A stretch of 64,000 bases of DNA from JBBQDZ01 sp038237515 (GCA_038237515.1 JBBRYP010000002.1:1-64000), one strand, 5' to 3'; positions 25,031 to 34,616 are shown, counted from the first letter of the stretch. Notes: generated by a model not told the origin, from the letters alone. Translations and numbers: made by a program.

Positions 25031-25608
25031 CAATCTCCTCTTTCTAGGCTTGAGTCAGTTGCCGGTGAGCCATCAGCCGTCGGCGGAGCCGAGCTCTGCT
25101 CGGCGGGAGCCCCGGAGCGCTCCTCCGTGAGCGGCGAAGAAGGAGGGGGTCCGTGGGGGAACCCTGGGTTCCCCTGCGATCGAATGGCCTCCTCGATCCT
25201 CGGGTAGGTGCCGCAGCGGCAGAGGTTCCCCGCCATGGCGTGGCGGATCTCGTCGCTCGTCGGGCTCGGATTCGTCTCTACGAGCGCCGTCGCCGACACA
25301 ATCTGGCCGGGCGTGCAGAAGCCGCACTGGAGCGCGTCGGCGCGTACGAACGCGTGGACGAGCGGATGGTCGCGGAGACCCTCGATCGTCGTCACCTTGC
25401 GCGTCCCCACGGTGTGCGCGAGCGTGATGCACGAGAGGATGGGAACCCCGTCGAGCTGGACGGTGCAGGCGCCGCAGTGCCCCTCGCCGCAGGCGATCTT
25501 CGTGCCGGTGAAGCCGAGATCCTCGCGCAGCACCTCGGCGAGCGAGCGTCCCACCGGCGCGTCGAGGCGATGAGCCCCCCCGTTGATCGTGAGCTCGAGC
25601 TCAGGCAA
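25030..25608 (-). CDS. Molybdenum hydroxylase 2Fe-2S subunit
   Basis: A 192-residue electron-transfer subunit with two clusters: a plant-type ferredoxin domain (CGEGHCGACTVQLDG, ILSC) and an alpha-helical domain (CGFCTPG and CRCGTYP). The domain ends near 145. The remaining roughly 47 residues are a Pro/Ser-rich tail absent from most relatives, and the first part of it is encoded by the hairpin repeat at 25137-25183. The gene overlaps the amidohydrolase stop. Confidence 0.93.
   Translation of the reverse strand: MPELELTINGGAHRLDAPVGRSLAEVLREDLGFTGTKIACGEGHCGACTVQLDGVPILSCITLAHTVGTRKVTTIEGLRDHPLVHAFVRADALQCGFCTPGQIVSATALVETNPSPTSDEIRHAMAGNLCRCGTYPRIEEAIRSQGNPGFPHGPPPSSPLTEERSGAPAEQSSAPPTADGSPATDSSLERGD
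25137..25183. repeat. Hairpin repeat (copy 1) inside the 2Fe-2S gene
   Basis: GAAGGAGGGGG, then TGGGGGAACC and GGTTCCCC, form an 8-bp inverted repeat with a three-base loop. A close relative lies at 39310-39352 after nadE. Here the repeat encodes part of the non-conserved C-terminal tail of the 2Fe-2S subunit. Confidence 0.7.
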
Positions 25609-26746
25609 CGGTCGTCACCGCGAGAATGTCGGCGAGGTGGATGAGGCTGAAGGTCATGCGCCCGACCGTCAGGCGCTCGGCCTCTTCGACCTCGGGCAGC
25701 TCCCGCCAGAGGTCGCGAGCCGTCTCGATCAGCGCGCGGATCCGTTGGATCTCGTCCGGGTGCCCGTCCTGCTCGCCGCAAGTGTTGAGGGCGAGGCCGA
25801 GCACGCCGATCGTGTCCGGCTGGCGCGTCCAGAGGAGCGGGGTGGCCATCGAGAGGTACTGGTGGATGCGGGCGAGCTGCATCGGCTGGGCGTAGACGTC
25901 GCTGCCCTGCGGCGAGGTCGGCTCGAGCGGCGGCTCGCCGTCCGCGATCCGGGTGGCGTTCACCCAGAGCATGCCGCGGACGTGCCCGTGGTCGAAGCCA
26001 GCGAGGCGCGCGGTGCGCAGCGCGATGTGGAGCGAGTTCGGTTGGCGCCCGTACGGGTAGTCGGAGGCGTACAGCACCTGCTCGGGCGAGATCAGGCGGT
26101 AGAAGTCGAGGAGGTCGACCGGGCTCCACGTCGAGGTGTCGAAGAAGACGCCCGCCTTGCCGGCGAAGTTCCGCGCGAGTGCGGCGAGATCGGCGATGCC
26201 GGCGTGCGCGATGATCAGCTGGGCGTCGTCGTGGCGCTCGACGAGCCGCGCGAGGCCGTCGGCGATCGGCGGTAGTCCCCGGCCCCCGTGGATGAGGATC
26301 GGCACCTTCCGTTCCGCCGCCAGCGCGAAGATCGGATCGAGGCGCTCGTCGTTCAGGAGGAAGCCCTGGGCGCGAGGGTGCAGCTTGATGCCGCGCGCGC
26401 CGCGGTCGAGGCAGCGCTCGCCCTCCTCCACGGGCGCTTCCGCCAGGTCGAGGCGGACGAAAGGGATCAACCGATCGGGCGCCGCCGCCGCGTGCGCGAG
26501 CGTCCGGTCGTTCGCGGCGCGAAACGCGGGGTGGCGATCCGGCTCGTCGAGGCAGAACATGAAGGCCCTGGCGATTCCGAAGCGGTCCATGATCCCGAGC
26601 AGCTCGTCGCGGACGCCGACGAAGCCGTCGATGTCGGTGCCGAGGTGGACGTGCGCATCGAAGATCGGAGTGTCGGCCGGGACGAGCTCGGTCAGCTCCT
26701 CCGCGTAGCTCTCGAGGAGCTGCTGCGCACGCTCGATCGGCTCCAC
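25601..26746 (-). CDS. Amidohydrolase-2 family metal-dependent hydrolase
   Basis: A 381-residue TIM-barrel hydrolase. Metal-site residues are in FDAHVHLG, IKLHPRAQGF, LIHGGRG, IIAHAGI and YASDYPYG. It is first in the molybdenum hydroxylase operon and overlaps the 2Fe-2S gene by eight bases, so its product or substrate may be linked to that enzyme. The GTG at 26746 is preferred over the GTG at 26764 because TACACT lies seven bases before it. Confidence 0.87.
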   Translation of the reverse strand: MEPIERAQQLLESYAEELTELVPADTPIFDAHVHLGTDIDGFVGVRDELLGIMDRFGIARAFMFCLDEPDRHPAFRAANDRTLAHAAAAPDRLIPFVRLDLAEAPVEEGERCLDRGARGIKLHPRAQGFLLNDERLDPIFALAAERKVPILIHGGRGLPPIADGLARLVERHDDAQLIIAHAGIADLAALARNFAGKAGVFFDTSTWSPVDLLDFYRLISPEQVLYASDYPYGRQPNSLHIALRTARLAGFDHGHVRGMLWVNATRIADGEPPLEPTSPQGSDVYAQPMQLARIHQYLSMATPLLWTRQPDTIGVLGLALNTCGEQDGHPDEIQRIRALIETARDLWRELPEVEEAERLTVGRMTFSLIHLADILAVTTVA

Positions 26747-26800
26747 GTGGCTGAGTGTACGCACAGGCGTAGAGGCTCCGGGCAGTGCGCGGGGCGCCTC

Positions 26801-26994
26801 TCAGTCCGCGGGTTCCAGCCGCGCGGCGAGCGCCCGGGCAAGCGCCCGCCCCGCTTCTGGAAGTCCTTCTGGACCCGCCGGTAGAGCAGGCGCGCGAGGA
26901 GCGCGGCGGGGCCGCGGTGCCGGGTTTCGGCGCTCGTCACGAGCTTCGTGACGCCGCTGCGCGACGAGAGCCGCGGCTCGGTCGAGGCCGTCAT
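26801..26994 (-). pseudogene. Remnant of an SRPBCC (polyketide cyclase-like) gene
   Basis: The minus strand encodes SGVTKLVTSAETRHRGPAALLARLLYRRVQKDFQK and, after a one-base deletion near 26868, GRALARALAARLEPAD and a stop. Together these look like the last helix and strand of an SRPBCC-fold protein. The N-terminal two-thirds is missing, because the divergent M24 gene begins at 27048. It is probably a decayed fragment. Confidence 0.5.
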
Positions 26995-27047
26995 GGCGCC
27001 GGTCGCGCGGAAGGCGACGCGCCGGGAACGCTAGGATCCTCGGCGCC

Positions 27048-28187
27048 GTGCCGGACGTCCTGATCGTCGGTGACACCCTGCGCTCCCCCGAGCTGCGCCA
27101 CGAGGTGCCGATGGGGATCGGCGACCCCTTCCTCTACGCGGAGCGCAACGGCGCCCGGTACATCATGATCGGCTCGCTCGAGATCCCGCGGGTCGCGGAG
27201 CTCGACGGGTACGAGATCGTCGCGCCCGAGGAGCTCGGCTCGGACGAGCTGATGAAGCAGGGCCTGTCGCGCGACCAGGTTGCGCTCGAGCTGTACGCCC
27301 GAGCGTGCAAGCGCTTCGGGATCGGCGAGGCGGTGGCTCCTTGGACCTTCCCACTGGAGGCCGCCGATCACCTGCGCGCGAGCGGCATCGAGCTGCGATC
27401 CGACCGGGCGTTCTTCGATGGGCGCCGGCGCGTGAAGAACGCGGCAGAGCTCGAGGGGATCCGGCGCGCCCAGCGGGCCGCCGAGGCCGGTATGAGCGCC
27501 GCTCGCGATCTGCTTCGACAGGCCGAGCCCGCGGCGGGCGGCGCACTGGTCGCCGACGGCGGGCCACTCACCTCGGAACGAATCAAGCGGGCGATCGAGG
27601 AGGCCTTCATCGACAACGATTGCACCGCGGAGGAGTTCATCGTCTCCCACGGCCCCCAGTCCGCCGTCGGGCACAACATGGGCTCCGGGCAGATCCTGGC
27701 GGGAGAGCCGGTCGTGATCGACCTCTGGCCGCGCGACCGCGAGTCGGCGTGCTTTGCCGACATGACGCGCACCTTCGTCGTGGGCGAGCCCGCGGAGGAG
27801 GTGAGGGAGTGGCAGCGGCTCGTGAAGGAGGCGCTCGACCTCGCGATCGAGCACACGAGGCCCGGCATCGCCGGGGTCGAGCTCTTCCGCGAGACCTGCG
27901 AGCTCTTCCAGGCCGCCGGCTATCCCACCCAGCTCTCCAAGGAGGAGGGTAGCCAGCTCCACGACGGGTTCTTCCACGGCCTCGGCCACGGCGTCGGCCT
28001 GGAGGTGCACGAGGAGCCGAATCTCGGCCGCACGGGAAGCGGCGAGCTCGTGGCCGGCGACGTGGTGACGGTCGAGCCGGGGCTCTACCGTTCCGGCTAC
28101 GGCGGCTGTCGCCTCGAGGACCTCCTCCTCGTGACCCAGGACGGCTGCGAGAACCTCACGAGCTTCCCGTACGACCTCGCGCCCTAG
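27048..28187 (+). CDS. M24-family Xaa-Pro peptidase-like protein
   Basis: A 379-residue pita-bread metallopeptidase. Metal ligands are visible in VVIDLWPRD, CFADMTRTFVVG, FFHGLGHGVGLEVHE, TVEPGLY and CRLEDLLLVT. The N-terminal 120 residues match a creatinase-type domain. The start is GTG. It is probably a proline dipeptidase, although the substrate is unproven. Confidence 0.9.
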   Translation: MPDVLIVGDTLRSPELRHEVPMGIGDPFLYAERNGARYIMIGSLEIPRVAELDGYEIVAPEELGSDELMKQGLSRDQVALELYARACKRFGIGEAVAPWTFPLEAADHLRASGIELRSDRAFFDGRRRVKNAAELEGIRRAQRAAEAGMSAARDLLRQAEPAAGGALVADGGPLTSERIKRAIEEAFIDNDCTAEEFIVSHGPQSAVGHNMGSGQILAGEPVVIDLWPRDRESACFADMTRTFVVGEPAEEVREWQRLVKEALDLAIEHTRPGIAGVELFRETCELFQAAGYPTQLSKEEGSQLHDGFFHGLGHGVGLEVHEEPNLGRTGSGELVAGDVVTVEPGLYRSGYGGCRLEDLLLVTQDGCENLTSFPYDLAP

Positions 28188-28206
28188 GCCCGTAGATGCT
28201 GATCGA

Positions 28207-30180
28207 ATGAGTCGCGAAGCCGACGCGGCAGCCCGGCCGATCGAGACGATGCTCCTGGAGGAGCGCCGGTACCCGCCGCCCGCGGACTTCGCGGCGCAGG
28301 CGAACGCGCAGCCTGAGCTCTACGAGCTCTCGTTCGAGCAGCTCTGGGAGCGCGAGGGCCGCGATCGCGTCACGTGGTTCGAGCCGTTCACGAAGCTCTA
28401 CGAGTGGGAGCCCCCGTACGCGCAGTGGTACCTCGGCGGCAGGCTCAACGTCTGCTTCAACTGCGTCGACCGCCACGTCGAGGCCGGGAACGGATCGAAG
28501 GTGGCCTACCACTGGGAGGGCGAGCCCGAAGGAGACAGGCGCGATCTGAGCTACGCCGACCTCTTGGCGGAGGTCGTGCGCTTCGCGAACGCGCTGCGCT
28601 CGCTCGGCGTCCGCAAGGGAACCCCCGTCGGCATCTACATGGGGATGGTGCCGGAGCTGCCGATCGCGATGCTCGCGTGCGCCCGGCTCGGCGCTCCGCA
28701 CACCGTCGTCTTCGGCGGGTTCTCGGCGGAAGCGCTCGCCGATCGCCTGAACGACATGCGCTGCGAGGTGCTCGTGACCCAGGACGAGGCCTGGCGGCGC
28801 GGAGCGACGGTGCCGCTGAAGGTGAACGTCGACGCGGCCCTCGCCGCCGCGCCCGGCGTGAAGCACGCGATCGTCCTGCGGCGGACGGGGGGAGACGTGC
28901 CGATGGCGCAGCGCCGCGACCTCTGGTGGCACGACGCCGTCGAGGGCCAGGCCTCTGACCCCGCGACGTGCCCGTGCGAGCCGATGGAGGCCGAGGATCT
29001 CCTCTACCTCCTCTACACGAGCGGGACGACCGCCAAGCCGAAGGGGATCGCGCACACGACCGCCGGCTACCTCGTGGGGGTCGCCACGACCCACCACTAC
29101 GTGTTCGACGTGAAGCCCGAGTCGGTGTACTGGTGCGCCGCCGACGTCGGCTGGGTGACCGGCCACAGCTACATCGTCTACGGGCCGCTCTGCAACGGCA
29201 CCACGAGCGTCCTGTACGAGGGAACGCCGGACTTCCCGGACAAGGACCGCTGGTGGGCGATCGTCGAGCGCTACGGCGTCACCATCCTCTACGCCGCCCC
29301 GACGGCTATCCGCAGCCACATGAAGTGGGGCCCCGAGTACGCGGCGAGGCACGACCTCGCCTCACTGCGGCTCCTCGGCACCGTGGGCGAGCCCATCAAT
29401 CCGGAGGCCTGGGTCTGGTACCACGAGCACGTCGGGGGCGGGCGCTGCCCCGTGGTCGACACGTGGTGGCAGACCGAGACGGGCATGGCCATGATCACGC
29501 CGCTGCCGGGGGTCACGACGACGAAGCCGGGCTCCGCGACGAGGCCCTTCCCCGGGGTCGACGCCGCGGTCTACGACGAGCACGGGAACGAGGTCGGCCC
29601 GGGCGGGGGCGGCTACCTCGTCCTTCGCCGGCCCTGGCCGGCGATGCTCCGCGGCCTCTACCGCGAGGACGAGCGCTACCGCGAGACGTACTGGTCGCGC
29701 TTCCCCGGTGTCTACTTCGCCGGCGACGGCGCGAGGATCGACGAGGACGGCGACTTCTGGCTGCTCGGGCGGGTCGACGACGTGATGAACGTCTCCGGGC
29801 ATCGCATCTCGACGATCGAGGTCGAGAGCGCGCTCGTCGACCATCCGCGCGTCGCCGAGTCGGCCGTTTGCGGCCGCAACGATCCGCAGACCGGGCAGGC
29901 GATCGTCGCCTACGTCACCCTCAAGGGAGACGACGAGGGCTCCGTCGAGATGCTCGAGGAGCTGCGCAACCACGTCGCGCGCAAGATCGGCCCGATCGCG
30001 AAGCCGGCGAACATCGTTTTCACGCCTGAGCTTCCGAAGACGCGCAGCGGCAAGATCATGCGGCGGCTGCTGCGGGACGTCGCCGAGCACCGAACGCTCG
30101 GCGACACGACCACGCTGGCCGACCCCGCCGTCGTCGAGGAGCTCGCAACGCGCTCCACAAGCGAGCGCGGCGAGGAATAG
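28207..30180 (+). CDS. acs: Acetyl-CoA synthetase
   Basis: A 657-residue AMP-forming acetate-CoA ligase. The N-terminal ACAS region (YEWEPPYAQWYLGGRLNVCFNCVDRHV) is followed by the P-loop YTSGTTAKPKGIAH, DTWWQTETGM and GRVDDVMNVSGHRIST. The catalytic and acetylatable lysine is in RSGKIMRRLLRD. A GNAT acetyltransferase follows 38 bases later, which could regulate that lysine; this is inference. Confidence 0.95.
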   Translation: MSREADAAARPIETMLLEERRYPPPADFAAQANAQPELYELSFEQLWEREGRDRVTWFEPFTKLYEWEPPYAQWYLGGRLNVCFNCVDRHVEAGNGSKVAYHWEGEPEGDRRDLSYADLLAEVVRFANALRSLGVRKGTPVGIYMGMVPELPIAMLACARLGAPHTVVFGGFSAEALADRLNDMRCEVLVTQDEAWRRGATVPLKVNVDAALAAAPGVKHAIVLRRTGGDVPMAQRRDLWWHDAVEGQASDPATCPCEPMEAEDLLYLLYTSGTTAKPKGIAHTTAGYLVGVATTHHYVFDVKPESVYWCAADVGWVTGHSYIVYGPLCNGTTSVLYEGTPDFPDKDRWWAIVERYGVTILYAAPTAIRSHMKWGPEYAARHDLASLRLLGTVGEPINPEAWVWYHEHVGGGRCPVVDTWWQTETGMAMITPLPGVTTTKPGSATRPFPGVDAAVYDEHGNEVGPGGGGYLVLRRPWPAMLRGLYREDERYRETYWSRFPGVYFAGDGARIDEDGDFWLLGRVDDVMNVSGHRISTIEVESALVDHPRVAESAVCGRNDPQTGQAIVAYVTLKGDDEGSVEMLEELRNHVARKIGPIAKPANIVFTPELPKTRSGKIMRRLLRDVAEHRTLGDTTTLADPAVVEELATRSTSERGEE

Positions 30181-30218
30181 CCGGCAAGCCCCCAAGGCTT
30201 CTCGGCGAGCGCCTCGCG

Positions 30219-30722
30219 GTGCGGGTGCCCGTGGAAGCCGACGCGCACGAGCTGCAGCGGCTCGTCTCCGATCGTGAGATCGCCGCGGGCACGCTGACCA
30301 TTCCCCACCCGTATCCGCCGGACGCGGCGCTGCAGTGGATCCGTCGCCAGGCCGAGCGCGAGGACGGGCTCTCGTTCGCCGTCGAGCTCGTGAAGGAAGC
30401 GGCGGTTGTCGGCGCGATCTCTCTCGAGCTCGAGCCCGAGCACCGGCGTGCGGAGCTCGGGTACTGGATCGGCAGGCCGCACTGGGGCCGCGGCTATGCG
30501 ACCGAGGCGGCACGGCTCGTTCTCGACCACGGCTTCGGCGCCCTCCGGCTCAACCGGATCTACGCCTTCCACTTCTCGAACAACCCGGCTTCGGGGCGCG
30601 TGCTGCAGAAGTTAGGGATGGCCCACGAGGGCCGGCGCCGGGCGCACACGCTGAAGTGGGGCGAGTTCCTCGACAGCGAGTGCTACGGCGTGCTGGCCGC
30701 TGACCGGGAATCGGCCGGTTGA
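30219..30722 (+). CDS. GNAT acetyltransferase, RimJ/RimL-like
   Basis: A 167-residue acetyltransferase. The acetyl-CoA loop is GRPHWGRGYATEAARLVLDHGF, with RIYAFHFSNNPASGRVLQKLGM at the C-terminus. The family's first strand (RLLGERLAVRV) begins upstream of the GTG, but no canonical start lies there, so the N-terminus may be slightly short. It sits just after acs. Confidence 0.85.
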   Translation: MRVPVEADAHELQRLVSDREIAAGTLTIPHPYPPDAALQWIRRQAEREDGLSFAVELVKEAAVVGAISLELEPEHRRAELGYWIGRPHWGRGYATEAARLVLDHGFGALRLNRIYAFHFSNNPASGRVLQKLGMAHEGRRRAHTLKWGEFLDSECYGVLAADRESAG

Positions 30723-31171
30723 CGACACAGGGCGATCTTCGCCGGCGCGCCGCGGATCTCTTCAACATCGTCTGGCGGCTGCTCGAGAAGACGGATCGCA
30801 CTCGCTCCGACGACGAGACGATGGTGCACGCGGCCCACGCGTCGCGGTTCTACTGGGGCGAGGCCGGAAGCCCGGTCAACTGGGCGCGGGGAGACTGGCA
30901 GCTCTCGCGCGTCTACGCGACCCTAGGGCGCTCCGAGCCGGCCCTCCACCACGCTCATCGCTGCCTCGACACCTGCCTCGAGCACGCGGGCGAGATCGCC
31001 GACTACGACGTGCCCTACGCGTACGAGGCGCTGGCCCGCGCCCATGCGATCGCTGGGGCCGAGGACGAGGCGATCCATTTCGCCCGCCTCGCCCGGGAGG
31101 CGGGCGAGCGGGTGGAGGACCTCGAGGATCGCGAGCTCCTCTTCGCCGACCTCGAGGCGCTGCCGCGGTAG
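30719..31171 (+). CDS. Alpha-helical TPR-like protein
   Basis: A 150-residue soluble helical protein. Repeated helix pairs (LSRVYATLGRSEPALHHAHRCLDTCL and ALARAHAIAGAEDEAIHFARLAREAG) resemble two TPR units. The TTG start overlaps the GNAT stop as TTGA. Function is unknown. Confidence 0.7.
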   Translation: MTTQGDLRRRAADLFNIVWRLLEKTDRTRSDDETMVHAAHASRFYWGEAGSPVNWARGDWQLSRVYATLGRSEPALHHAHRCLDTCLEHAGEIADYDVPYAYEALARAHAIAGAEDEAIHFARLAREAGERVEDLEDRELLFADLEALPR

Positions 31172-31174
31172 CGC

Positions 31175-32098
31175 CTAGCCGCGCAGGATCTCGATCGGTG
31201 CCGTCGCCTCGATTCGACTCCCGGCGTCGTCCGCTTCGATGAACCATTCCAGTACCCGCCGGCCGGGCCGGAAGTACGGCGAGACGCGGGTGCGCTGGGC
31301 AAGCCTCACGCTCTCGCCCGGGGCGAGGGTGCCGATGGGATGGCAGTTGATCGCCTCGTAGGTTCCCTCGGCGCCGAACCTCGCGCCCGCGCCCGGACAG
31401 TAGGGAAACCGGAACGGGCGCCGGGAGACGTTCGTGAGCCGCACGACGAAGTCGAGACCTGGGTCTCCGGCCCACGCGGTCTTCGGCACCTCGAGCCTTG
31501 CTCGCAGCGGCCACGGCATGGCCGGCGGTTCGGTAAGGGCCGGCGGCATGAACGGGCTGAGGGAGACGGTGGCGCCGGGCGGATACGCCGGGAGGTTCAG
31601 GCGGCGCCCGCCGCCGCTGTCGGGGAGCGAGACGGTGACGACCACCCGGCGAGCTCCGAGCGGCCCATGGTAGTCCCCATACTGAAAGTAGACGACGAGG
31701 CTGCCGACGGCGCCGGGCCGCAGGCCCCAGGCCGGTCCGGAATCCGGGTAGCCGTCGGTCGAACTCGTCGCCTCCGAGACCCTCACCGGAACCTCGCTGC
31801 GGAAACGCACCACCGGGTGCCCGCGGAGGACGCAGACCGATTGGCCGCGGTTGATCACCTCGAAGTAGTAGGCGCTCTGGTGGAAGGGGAATACGTCAAA
31901 TCCCGCCGCCTTGAGCCGCACGTCGGGCGCGCGGCAGAACGATGCCCCACTCGGGATCGACGGCACGTTGCGCCGGATGGGGGGCCCGAACTCGAGCAGT
32001 AGGCCGGCTCGGTACGGAATCAATCGCTCACGGCTGCCGCCGCAGCCGGCGCTTCCCATCCCGAGCACGATGACGATGGCGGCCGCGAGGAACCGCAC
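31175..32098 (-). CDS. Lipoprotein with DUF4232-like beta domain
   Basis: A 307-residue lipoprotein (lipobox GSAGC near residue 19). YYFEVINRGQSVCVLRGHPVVRF fits the start of a DUF4232-type beta-sandwich, and a second beta domain follows near 200-300 (FVVRLTNVSRRPFRFPYCPG). It appears to be an envelope protein of unknown role. Confidence 0.7.
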   Translation of the reverse strand: MRFLAAAIVIVLGMGSAGCGGSRERLIPYRAGLLLEFGPPIRRNVPSIPSGASFCRAPDVRLKAAGFDVFPFHQSAYYFEVINRGQSVCVLRGHPVVRFRSEVPVRVSEATSSTDGYPDSGPAWGLRPGAVGSLVVYFQYGDYHGPLGARRVVVTVSLPDSGGGRRLNLPAYPPGATVSLSPFMPPALTEPPAMPWPLRARLEVPKTAWAGDPGLDFVVRLTNVSRRPFRFPYCPGAGARFGAEGTYEAINCHPIGTLAPGESVRLAQRTRVSPYFRPGRRVLEWFIEADDAGSRIEATAPIEILRG

Positions 32099-32122
32099 GT
32101 CCGAAGTCCAGGGCTGTCCGCG

Positions 32123-33400
32123 TTACGCGAGCAGCTTCTGGAAGCGCTGCTCGTCGTCGAACGGGCCGATCAGCGCCAGGTTCAGCCCGTTCGCGCCGAT
32201 CACGTCCCGCGCCACGCGCTGGACATCCTCCGCCGTAACGGCGTCGAGTGCGGCAAGCACCTCCTGCGGCTCCGCCACGCGGCCCTCGAGCACCTCGCGG
32301 CGCAGCCCGAACAGGATCAGGCCCTGCGGGCTCTCGAGTTGGAGGACGAAGCGCCCTTTCGCGAGGTTGCGGGACTTCTCGAGCTCGTCCGCCGGCACCG
32401 GCTCCTCGGCGAGCTTCCGGAGCTCGTTCGCGACGGTCTCGACCGCCTCGTCCACGCGCTTGACGTCGACCCCCGCCTGCGCGTAGAGCGACCCGGCATC
32501 GACGTGGCTGTGGTTCAGCGCGTAGACGTAGTAGGCAAGCCCGCGCCGCTCGCGGACCTCGGTGAAGAGGCGCGAGGACATGCCGGTGCCGAGGACGGTC
32601 GCAAGCAGCTGGAGCGCATACCGGTCGGGGTGCTCGATCGGGTAGCTTGGGACGCCCAGGCACAGGTGGGCCTGGTCGGAATCCTTCGAGTGGAGCTTCA
32701 CGCGCGCGCCGTTGGCGGCGGCGATCACCGCGGCCTCCGGGGTCCCCGTCGGTGCGTCCTCGAGGTCTCCCAGCAGAACCTCTATCCGCTCGCGCAGCCC
32801 CTCGCCGACCCGCCCGCCGAGGCCGACGACCATCCTCGAAGGCTTGTACCAGCTGTCGAGGTAGCCGAGGAACGTCTCGCGGGTCGCGCTGCGGATCGTC
32901 TCCTTGCGTCCGAGCGTGTCCCAGCCCAGCGGATGGTCGCCGTAGATGAGGTCGTCGTAGACGCCGCCGATGAAGTCCCGGGGCGTGTCGTAGTACATGT
33001 TCATCTCCTCGACGATCACGCCCTTCTCGCGCTCGAGCTCCTCCTCCTCGAACTTCGAGTGGCGGATCATGTCGACGAGGACGTCGAGCGCCGTGTCGCG
33101 GAACTCGGCCGCGCAGCGGACGTAGTAGCCGGTGTACTCCTTGCCGGTGAAGGCGTTGAACTCGCCGCCGATCGCGTCCACCTCGCCGGCGATGTCGCGC
33201 GCAGTCGGGCGCCGCTTGGTGCCCTTGAAGAACATGTGCTCGGCGAAGTGCGCGATGCCGTTGTTCTCGCGGTTCTCGTAGCGCGAGCCGGCGGCGAACA
33301 TGAGCACGCAGGTCACCGACTGGGCCTGCGGCATCGGCGCCGTGAGGAGGCGCAGGCCGTTCGGGAGGGTCTGGGACTCGTAGGTGGTCACGCGGGCCAT
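32123..33400 (-). CDS. M16-family zinc protease (processing-peptidase-like)
   Basis: A 425-residue metalloprotease. The inverted zinc motif is His51-x2-Glu54-His55 (HFAEH) with a third ligand Glu131, and the N-terminal half ends GGEFNAFTGKEYTGYYVR. The C-terminal half has the arginine/tyrosine pair region (ERRGLAYYVYAL). The ATG at 33400 is chosen at MARVTTYESQTLPNGLRL, just after a 16-base gap from the divergent gene. Confidence 0.92.
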   Translation of the reverse strand: MARVTTYESQTLPNGLRLLTAPMPQAQSVTCVLMFAAGSRYENRENNGIAHFAEHMFFKGTKRRPTARDIAGEVDAIGGEFNAFTGKEYTGYYVRCAAEFRDTALDVLVDMIRHSKFEEEELEREKGVIVEEMNMYYDTPRDFIGGVYDDLIYGDHPLGWDTLGRKETIRSATRETFLGYLDSWYKPSRMVVGLGGRVGEGLRERIEVLLGDLEDAPTGTPEAAVIAAANGARVKLHSKDSDQAHLCLGVPSYPIEHPDRYALQLLATVLGTGMSSRLFTEVRERRGLAYYVYALNHSHVDAGSLYAQAGVDVKRVDEAVETVANELRKLAEEPVPADELEKSRNLAKGRFVLQLESPQGLILFGLRREVLEGRVAEPQEVLAALDAVTAEDVQRVARDVIGANGLNLALIGPFDDEQRFQKLLA

Positions 33401-33416
33401 GCTATAGACGGGGCTC

Positions 33417-34280
33417 GTGGCGGCCGGAGACCAGACGCGCGCGGCGATCGCGGCACAGCCGGAGTGGCTAGCGCGTGTCCCCTGCGACCGGCGGCTACCC
33501 CCCGGGCGGGTGCTCCTCACCGGCTGTGGCACCTCGTTCCACGCGGCGCAGACGGGGGGTCGCGCGCTGCAGGCGCTCGAGGTCGCCTCCGAGCCGCTGC
33601 TCGACGTCGACCTGCTCGTCCTCGTCAGTCACGAGGGCGAGACGCGGCTGACGCTCGAGGCCGCGCGCGCCTTCGGCGGCCCGAAGTGGCTCGTGACCGG
33701 CGCGCCGGGAAGCCCGCTCGCGGCCCTCTGCGAGGAGGTCGTCGTCGCGACACCCGCCCTCGAGGAGAGCTGGTGCCACACGGCGAGCTACACATGTGCC
33801 GTCGCGGCGATCGCCGCGCTGCGGGGCGAGGACATCGCCTGGCTGCCGGAGGCCGTCGAGGCCGCGCTCGCCGAGCGCCTGCCGGTGTCGGGGCACGAGC
33901 GCTGGCTCGTCGTCGGCGCGGGGCGCGACTGGCCGACCGCCCAGGAGGCCGTGCTCAAGCTTCGCGAGGGTGCGTTCGTCGCCGCGGAGGCGCACCACAC
34001 CGAGCAGCTACTGCACGGGCACCTCGCGGCGGTCGACGAGCGCTGGCGCGCCTTCGTGCTCGAGGGCGAGGGCCGGGCGGCGGAGCGGGCGCGGGCCGCG
34101 GCGGCCGCGCTCGCCGAGCTCGGGGTCGAGACGACGCTCGTCCCGACGCGCCACCCGGTGCTCGACATCGTCCGTTTCCAGTGCCTGACCGTCGACCTGG
34201 CGGCGGCCCGCGGCGTCGACCCCGACCGCATCCACCGCGACGACGAACGGTGGGCCAGGGCGCGAGCGGTTTACGACTGA
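33417..34280 (+). CDS. Double SIS-domain sugar isomerase-like protein
   Basis: A 287-residue protein with two SIS domains (VLLTGCGTSFHAA; WLVVGAGRDWPTAQEAVLKLREG). It resembles the isomerase half of glucosamine-6-phosphate synthase but has no glutaminase domain. EAHHTEQLLHGHLAAVD aligns with the catalytic His/Glu region. It is probably a sugar-phosphate deaminase or isomerase; the substrate is unclear. Confidence 0.82.
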   Translation: MAAGDQTRAAIAAQPEWLARVPCDRRLPPGRVLLTGCGTSFHAAQTGGRALQALEVASEPLLDVDLLVLVSHEGETRLTLEAARAFGGPKWLVTGAPGSPLAALCEEVVVATPALEESWCHTASYTCAVAAIAALRGEDIAWLPEAVEAALAERLPVSGHERWLVVGAGRDWPTAQEAVLKLREGAFVAAEAHHTEQLLHGHLAAVDERWRAFVLEGEGRAAERARAAAAALAELGVETTLVPTRHPVLDIVRFQCLTVDLAAARGVDPDRIHRDDERWARARAVYD

Positions 34281-34597
34281 GGACGGCGGTCGGACAGCCG
34301 GTACACGAATCGCAGCGCCTGCCACTCCTCGTCGATCGCACAGCTCTTGTTGTCGACGAGGCCGGCGGCCAGCCCGATCGCCTGAACCGACTCGAAGTCG
34401 ATGTCGCTCGCGAGCTTCGACGCTCGCTTCGGCCATGCGATCCAGAGCCCGTCAGCCGGATCGAGGGTCGCCTTCAGCGCCTCGAAGCGCCGCTCGAGCT
34501 CCGCGCGGCTCGTCGTGAAGAGGACGACGACACCGGCGCCCGGCTTCGCGCCCAGCTTCTTCGAGAGCGGCGTCGCCGAGTAGTCGCGCGCGCTCAC
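34271..34597 (-). CDS. DUF3052 family protein
   Basis: A 108-residue protein. SATPLSKKLGAKPGAGVVVLF and DGLWIAWPKRASKLASDI are typical of the actinobacterial DUF3052 family, whose biochemical role is unknown. A GTG start at 34597 is used. It overlaps the convergent SIS gene by ten bases. Confidence 0.82.
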   Translation of the reverse strand: MSARDYSATPLSKKLGAKPGAGVVVLFTTSRAELERRFEALKATLDPADGLWIAWPKRASKLASDIDFESVQAIGLAAGLVDNKSCAIDEEWQALRFVYRLSDRRPQS

Positions 34598-34616
34598 TCG
34601 ATCCCGACTCCGGCCC

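Noticed and set aside
33417..34280. GlmS (glucosamine-6-phosphate synthase)
   Set aside because: No N-terminal glutaminase domain; only the two SIS domains are present.
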